Below, one piece after another: positions 62,055 to 64,000 of a stretch of DNA of 64,000 nucleotides. Under the pieces are notes generated by a model that was given only the letters and a program-made list of their open reading frames with translations, had not been told where the DNA came from and did not search any database. The position numbers and the translations under genes were made by a program. Source of the stretch: Arthrobacter globiformis (GTDB lineage: Bacteria; Actinomycetota; Actinomycetes; Actinomycetales; Micrococcaceae); NCBI RefSeq assembly GCF_030815865.1, contig NZ_JAUSXI010000001.1:2356001-2420000 (forward strand), given 5' to 3'. Each line of letters begins with the position of its first letter. Position 1 is the stretch's first letter.

Positions 62055-63107
62055 TTAGAAACCGCGCTGGTAGGGTCCGGTAGCCCGCGCGTAGGTCGGG
62101 ATTGGCAGGGGTGGTTCCGAACCCATGTCGGACGCCGCGTGAATAGGCCAGAACGGATCGCGCAGTAGTGCCCGGCCGATGAAGACCAGATCGATGCCTC
62201 CGTCCCGCAGCAGATACTCTGCGAGGTCGGCCGAGTGGATGGATCCGACCGATCCCAGCGGCAGCGCGGAGTGGCGGCGGATATCCTGCACGAACTTTGC
62301 CTGATATCCCGGATAGATTTCCCCGGTGTACGTCTTGGTAATGTTGCCGGTCGTCACCTCAAGGAAGTCCGCGCCGGCTGCCTCGAGCCATTTGGCAACT
62401 TGGCCGGCATCGTCGGCAGTGACGCCGCCGTCGACCAGGTCAGTCCCGGAGAAGCGGACCAGCAAAGGTTTGCCGGGCGGCAGTGCCGCACGGACACTGC
62501 GTACGACCTCGAGGAGGAACCTGGCCCGATTCTCCAAGCTGCCCCCGTACTCGTCCGTCCGTTCGTTGGACATTGGTGCCAGGAACTCATGGATGAGATA
62601 GCCATGGGCTGCGTGGATCTGGATGCAGTCCACCCCCGCCTGGTCAGCGCGGGCAGCCGCGGCCCCGTAGGACTGAACCAGTTGGCATACTTCCGCCGTC
62701 GTCAGTTCTGCTGGCGTTGGCGAGTCTTCTGAGTGCGGGATTCTGGAGGGTGCCACGCAGCCGCCAGGGAGATTGGCCTTGCGGCCTGCGTGCGCCAGCT
62801 GGACACCGATCTTTGCGTCACAGGCGTGGACGGCTTCAACGATGCGGCGGATGCCGGTTATGTGTTCATCGGACCAGAGTCCGATGTCGGTTTCACTGAT
62901 GCGTCCCAGCGGGTGGACGGCAATGACCTCGGTCATGATCAACCCCACCCCGCCAAGTGCACGGGCACCGTAGTGGAGGACCTGGCGTTCGGTGACAGAA
63001 CCGTCGTCCTGGGCCTGGTACATGAGCATTGGGGACATGACAATACGGTTCTTCAGGTCCATGCCTCTAAGCCGGTAAGGGGAAAAGAGCAAGCTGTTCG
63101 CCGTCAC
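62055..63107 (-). CDS. OYE-family NADH:flavin oxidoreductase (YqjM-like)
   Basis: The 350-residue FMN enzyme of the old-yellow-enzyme family has the TIM barrel with QLAHAGRKA, the substrate-binding His pair in QIHAAHGYLIHEF, the loop PMSNERTDEYGGSLENRARF and the FMN-phosphate end FIGRALLRDPFW. YqjM-type members carry a cysteine in SPMCMY; here Leu28 replaces it (SPMLMY), altering the flavin environment. It reduces C=C bonds of enones. It lies upstream of the hpa operon on the same strand, about 110 bases before its start. Confidence 0.85.
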   Translation of the reverse strand: MTANSLLFSPYRLRGMDLKNRIVMSPMLMYQAQDDGSVTERQVLHYGARALGGVGLIMTEVIAVHPLGRISETDIGLWSDEHITGIRRIVEAVHACDAKIGVQLAHAGRKANLPGGCVAPSRIPHSEDSPTPAELTTAEVCQLVQSYGAAAARADQAGVDCIQIHAAHGYLIHEFLAPMSNERTDEYGGSLENRARFLLEVVRSVRAALPPGKPLLVRFSGTDLVDGGVTADDAGQVAKWLEAAGADFLEVTTGNITKTYTGEIYPGYQAKFVQDIRRHSALPLGSVGSIHSADLAEYLLRDGGIDLVFIGRALLRDPFWPIHAASDMGSEPPLPIPTYARATGPYQRGF

Positions 63108-63201
63108 GGGGTCACCAATCCATCGCTAATGGACCACGCGTGCTTGGTCGCGAAGGTGGCCCCGTCAGGTTCCTTGAGTACATCGCATTCTCTCCGGGTC
63201 T

Positions 63202-63657
63202 CTAGAAGGGGCTATCAAGCAGGGCGGTCAGGTCCGCCATCCGCCATTGCCCGTCGGCTTCCTTGACCATGGAGGCGTGGTACCAGCCGGCGGTCAGGGT
63301 TTTGGTCACTGCGTTTTCCGTCGACGTGATGAGCACGTAGCTGTAGAGGTCGGCGGATGAAGAGCTCTGGTTCTCGAAGCGGAATGTGTGAACAGTGTGG
63401 CGGCGCTGGTCCGTCTGCTGTTCGCGGATCGCCTTGAGCATGTCGGTGATCGCCTGGTTGCCTGTGGTTGGGCCCCAGGAGGCATCCGAATTCGCGACTT
63501 TGCCGCTGGTGGTCCCGTCCTTGGTGAAGGTGTCCGCCAGCATGTCGAAGTTTCCTTCGTCGTAGCCCCACGCGTAGCGGGCAAGGGTGTCCTGCATTGC
63601 CGATCGATCGGCGGCCAGGACAGTACTTTCTCTGGCAGAAGTGTCTTCAGCGGTCAT
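63202..63657 (-). CDS. SnoaL-like / NTF2-like polyketide-cyclase-fold protein
   Basis: The 151-residue protein has the SnoaL-like fold of aromatic-pathway small proteins: QDTLARYAWGYDEGNFDMLA, DTFTKDGTTSG and AGWYHASMVKEADGQWRMAD. It starts behind AAAGGAG. Members bind hydrophobic substrates as dehydratases, cyclases, isomerases or dioxygenase small subunits. Function here unknown. A 94-base gap separates it from the OYE gene downstream. Confidence 0.8.
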   Translation of the reverse strand: MTAEDTSARESTVLAADRSAMQDTLARYAWGYDEGNFDMLADTFTKDGTTSGKVANSDASWGPTTGNQAITDMLKAIREQQTDQRRHTVHTFRFENQSSSSADLYSYVLITSTENAVTKTLTAGWYHASMVKEADGQWRMADLTALLDSPF

Positions 63658-63892
63658 GATCGTTGCTCCTTTGCATCAATGCCGGGCCCACTGGGCACGG
63701 TTCTTGGGGACGACAGATGAAGTCCCGGCGGCGGGTGCTGTGCCGCAGTGACAGCACCTGTTGATTTGCGACCCGGTGCGCCCGATTGTCGCCATTGGGC
63801 TGCGGCACCTGCGGGCAGACCAGCCGCAGGGGAGGGGCCAGGGCGCGCCAGGTGGATTTTTCTCCGGAGTGCCTGCACGGCGCAGCAGCGGA

Positions 63893-64000
63893 TTACGGTG
63901 TGCGCGCCTCGATTTCCAGCAGCTCCTCCGTTTCCGTCTGCGGAAGGTGATAGGCCACGGCCTCCGTGTGAACGGCCTCGAGTATCCGCCTCTTGTGGGC
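63893..64000 (-). CDS. 3' end of a gene cut by the window edge
   Basis: The last 35 codons of a minus-strand gene read AHKRRILEAVHTEAVAYHLP and then QTETEELLEIEARTP before TAA 63893-63895. The sequence is charged and helical. It continues beyond 64000; no family can be assigned from this piece. A GC-rich gap of about 235 bases without a gene separates it from the SnoaL-like gene. Confidence 0.6.
   Translation of the reverse strand, partial: AHKRRILEAVHTEAVAYHLPQTETEELLEIEARTP

Noticed and set aside
63654..63878. 74-codon minus-strand frame overlapping the SnoaL-like gene start
   Set aside because: The overlap would look like coupling, but the sequence is Pro/Ala/Gly-rich without a pattern and the AAAGGAG belongs to the next gene.

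Overview
The window is high-GC actinobacterial DNA, most likely from Arthrobacter, Paenarthrobacter or a close relative (Micrococcaceae). The support is protein-level: a manganese-type homoprotocatechuate dioxygenase whose ligand positions match the Arthrobacter enzyme, an Arthrobacter-type topaquinone amine oxidase, CGNR zinc-finger proteins, a 639-residue actinobacterial MobA-like hydroxylase and a DUF3090 gene. No rRNA, complete tRNA, CRISPR array, replication gene or intact transposase was seen. Several decayed genes and recombinase-type repeats suggest an accessory region (genomic island or large plasmid).

Layout. 1-9.9 kb: copper handling (CopZ-like chaperone, His-rich secreted protein, CopA ATPase, frameshifted YHS protein), then a CGNR regulator divergent from an epoxide-hydrolase-like enzyme, a DUF6069 protein, a MerA-like flavoprotein, and a DHA2 efflux pump with an AhpD-like protein. 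GGGG-type palindromes sit before both the copper operon and the pump. 10-12.5 kb: a second CGNR regulator, a luciferase-like monooxygenase and an isochorismatase-like hydrolase. 12.5-17.6 kb: an RraA aldolase, a 2-hydroxyacid dehydrogenase and an MHS transporter, divergent from an unusual double-length IclR regulator with a 21-bp palindrome between them. 18-25 kb: MFS remnant, two DUF202 proteins, a PNPOx-like pair, and a beta-glucosidase / sugar transporter / TetR operon with a 20-bp palindrome at its promoter.

25.8-41 kb: permease plus IclR on the minus strand, divergent from a long plus-strand run: aldehyde dehydrogenase, DUF779, enoyl-CoA hydratase, permease, copper amine oxidase, membrane protein, acyl-CoA synthetase, FadB-like protein and thiolase. 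Together these could take a primary amine through aldehyde, acid and acyl-CoA into beta-oxidation. 41-48.6 kb: broken resolvase, permease remnant, transporter/GAF/amidohydrolase operon, DUF3090 beside a dead phosphatase, a tRNA-Leu-like 3' fragment and a terminator. 48.9-53.3 kb: a MarR / 3-hydroxybenzoate-type hydroxylase / MHS transporter module bracketed by res-like repeats.

53.9-62 kb: a complete lower homoprotocatechuate (4-hydroxyphenylacetate) meta-cleavage operon on the minus strand, in transcription order FAH-RraA fusion, GntR, HpaE, HpaD, HpaH, HpaI, succinate semialdehyde dehydrogenase. The 4-hydroxyphenylacetate hydroxylase itself is not here. Upstream lie an OYE-family reductase, a SnoaL-like protein and the 3' end of one more gene. 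The most interesting items are the FAH-RraA fusion, the amine-to-beta-oxidation cassette, the double IclR module and the res-like repeats.
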